Origin: Acanthochromis polyacanthus
Lineage: Eukaryota > Chordata > Actinopteri > Pomacentridae
Assembly: GCF_021347895.1 (NCBI RefSeq)
Contig: NC_067134.1
Span: forward strand, 25,134,347-25,198,346
Length of the DNA stretch: 64,000 nt
Direction: 5' to 3'
The notes under the pieces are model-generated. The model was not told where the DNA came from, searched no databases, and worked only from the letters and a program-made list of their open reading frames with translations. Positions 62,099 to 64,000 of this stretch are shown one piece after another. Every line of letters begins with the position of its first letter. Position 1 is the stretch's first letter. Position numbers and translations under genes: made by a program.

Positions 62099-64000
62099 GC
62101 CATTTCTTCTTATTCAGTTACTGTATGAAAGAAAAAACAATGTCTATATAATAATTAACTTCAGATATGCCCTTTGTAACTTATACTACGATGCTGATGC
62201 TTCAGATTCATCTTTCATCTTTAGTTGGTCATGTAAATGGTTCCTAAAAACAAAAACGAGGATCAAAATGTATAGTAAATTGATTCAGCAGTTGCTCATC
62301 TTTGGCACAAGAAACAAATATGAAAGTAAGTTCACACATACTTCACACATACTAGTTCCTCCAAAAAAAATTTGAACCGCGTACCATGTATCCCACATGC
62401 ACTTTTTAATGCCTAAAGTTAGGCTATTTTGGGTCTACACCTGAGTTCAACAGCCTATAAATCAATAAATAAGCTTTATTTTAATGTTTTAAAACTTTTA
62501 CCTTATGCAACTTTCATTAGTAAAGAAGAAAATTCATTCTTTCAATGTCTTTTCACAAGAATAAGTCCTAAAATAGAGGCATGAAAAACCCAAAATAAAG
62601 TCGCCCATGAAATAATAAGGATATTTTGGGAAATTCCACAGTCCAGTATTTTTTTATTTTCATTCATTTCTATACTTTTCTCACCAGAAGGGTAAAAGTT
62701 TTGGAAGGGGAAAAAATTCTGACCATGTAAAAGGAGTATAAATTGCTTTTTTTAGTAGTTTAAAACCCTAAAATCATAGGCGAGGATTAAGTTTGGACTG
62801 ACTATGGGTATTAGATTAGATCATTACTGCTTATACTGTATGTTTATAACCATAATACTTTGCATTTGTTCATAAAATTACCCAAATAAAGCCCAAAAAA
62901 AATTTTGGGAGGATCTGAGAAAGTGGTGCAACAAGCATTTGTTGAATTGACATGGAATGACTCAAATGATAACCATCCTCACAGAAATCTAAAAAGTGCT
63001 CTGATTCAGGCAGCTTTATGTGTGATATAGCACCCAGTCCTATGGGCTTCAGTCAGGCTCAAAATACCTGATACTAGTGCAGACAAAAATCTGCTCATTT
63101 ATTTATGTTTTTGGAGGGCAACAGCAAAAACCTCTTTGTTTTCCCACCGCTTTCAGTTTGGAGCTCCACTGAGTTTGTCTGATTCTATTCCCAGCGTTGC
63201 ACCAGGAAACCAAACATTGGCCACGCGCTTTGATGTGTGCTTACCTCCAGCAAAGAAAAACCTGCCTGCCTGAGCTTTTTCCCCCCGGCGTGTTGTGTTT
63301 AAATCAGCTGGCCGCAGCAAGAAGAAGTCGCCGAAGCAGCCGGCAGTGGTGCACACTTCCTAATTAGTCTGCCCTCACACTGGCTAGCACCGTGGGATGG
63401 TTGCTTCTCTCACACATTTTCTTCTGCTCGCTTTCTTATAAGCGGCGGTTTTGTTCTCTCTCCAGTCCCCCTCCGTTCTTTTCTTTTGCTCCTTTCCAAG
63501 TTTCCGTCTCGGGCTTTATGTTGCTGTTTGCTCTCATTCTGTCGCCTGATGCGTCTTTCATTTCCTGCCCCTGTGTCTCGTCGTCTTCTTCCTCCTTCCT
63601 TCCTCGCAGTGCGCTCGCTCTTAGATCATCCTGCATCCTCAGATACTCTGAAATATGGATGAAATAAGATGTCTGAAGGAGAGCCACGTCGCGCTTAAGT
63701 GATATCAATTTCTGTGGTGGAGTTAATGCAGCAAAATAACACTTTATTGATTTATTGCTGAGCTGTTGTCTTTAGTATTCACAAGTTAGTGTAAAGAAAA
63801 CGGCAGAAAATCACTATAGGGCTCTGTTTCCCTAAACTATCTAACTTTGAGATCGGATTCATTTAGAATTGGTCTGTTTTTAATCATTCATTTCTTTTTA
63901 TACGCAACATTATGTCAGAAAATGCCGAGATCTGAGAGCACAACATTAAACGCCTTATTATAAGGTAACAACACAAGGGTTGAATGGTCTTTTTTGCTCA
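62099..64000. other. AT-rich intron sequence, then a pyrimidine-rich patch; nothing recognised
   Basis: 62099-63060 is AT-rich without coding content. About 63400-63640 is C/T-rich (CTTCTTCCTCCTTCCTTCC). The window ends within the intron; no further pard3b exon (expected to begin with a DRIQKLR-type sequence) was found. Confidence 0.55.

Overview
This is intronic, repeat-laden vertebrate DNA that carries four coding exons of one gene on the + strand. The exons (12357-12572, 14885-15086, 48991-49101, 50307-50591) splice in consistent phase into about 270 codons. I recognise the C-terminal part of a PAR-3 beta cell-polarity scaffold (pard3b). The first exon here holds the [11 protein letters not shown] conserved-region-3 block and the [15 protein letters not shown] block. 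It is followed by a lysine-rich stretch, an RFGKKKEDK motif, DPNYARINNFR and LDGLYAKVNK. The PDZ-coding exons would lie upstream and the last exons downstream of the window. I see no other host gene, tRNA, rRNA or CRISPR array.

The organism is almost certainly a teleost fish, probably a percomorph. This is inferred from the repeats: hAT elements ending in GGTGTCAAAC / GTTTGACACC, a Penelope-like retroelement with GIY-YIG endonuclease, a tRNA-derived SINE, Tigger/pogo-like elements, and CACTG- and TTAA-flanked MITEs. Long CA/GT microsatellites fit too.

Layout: 1-12356 is the end of an upstream intron. It has a truncated hAT element with a TTTTGTC array, an ATCCGAAT-type transposon remnant, and a hAT MITE with its flank tandemly duplicated right up to exon 1. 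12573-14884 is an intron mostly filled by a second array-bearing hAT element. 15087-48990 is a 33.9-kb intron with four CACTG/TTAA composite MITEs (17-27.3 kb), a hAT element with an exact 8-bp target-site duplication (29.2-30.0 kb) and a SINE. It also holds five more TTTTGTC arrays, a nested hAT/Penelope/MITE stack (41.3-42.4 kb) and a 333-bp satellite with 666-bp higher-order periodicity (45.7-48.2 kb). 49102-50306 is a short intron mostly made of a Tigger-like element whose right end stops 31 bp before exon 4. 50592-64000 is the next intron: a CA microsatellite, a reverse-oriented composite MITE, two large TTTTGTC arrays in opposite orientation, a TTAA-flanked insertion, and an AT-rich block with a remnant transposon-type protein.

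The most unusual signals are these. (1) A hAT-derived element family carries an expandable TTTTGTC minisatellite at one fixed internal position; nine arrays add up to roughly 9 kb by my addition. (2) The TTAA element has a central hairpin whose two arms share copy-specific changes. (3) The 333-bp satellite has alternating A/B monomers. (4) A minisatellite interrupts a TTAA element and is flanked by a 156-bp direct duplication.
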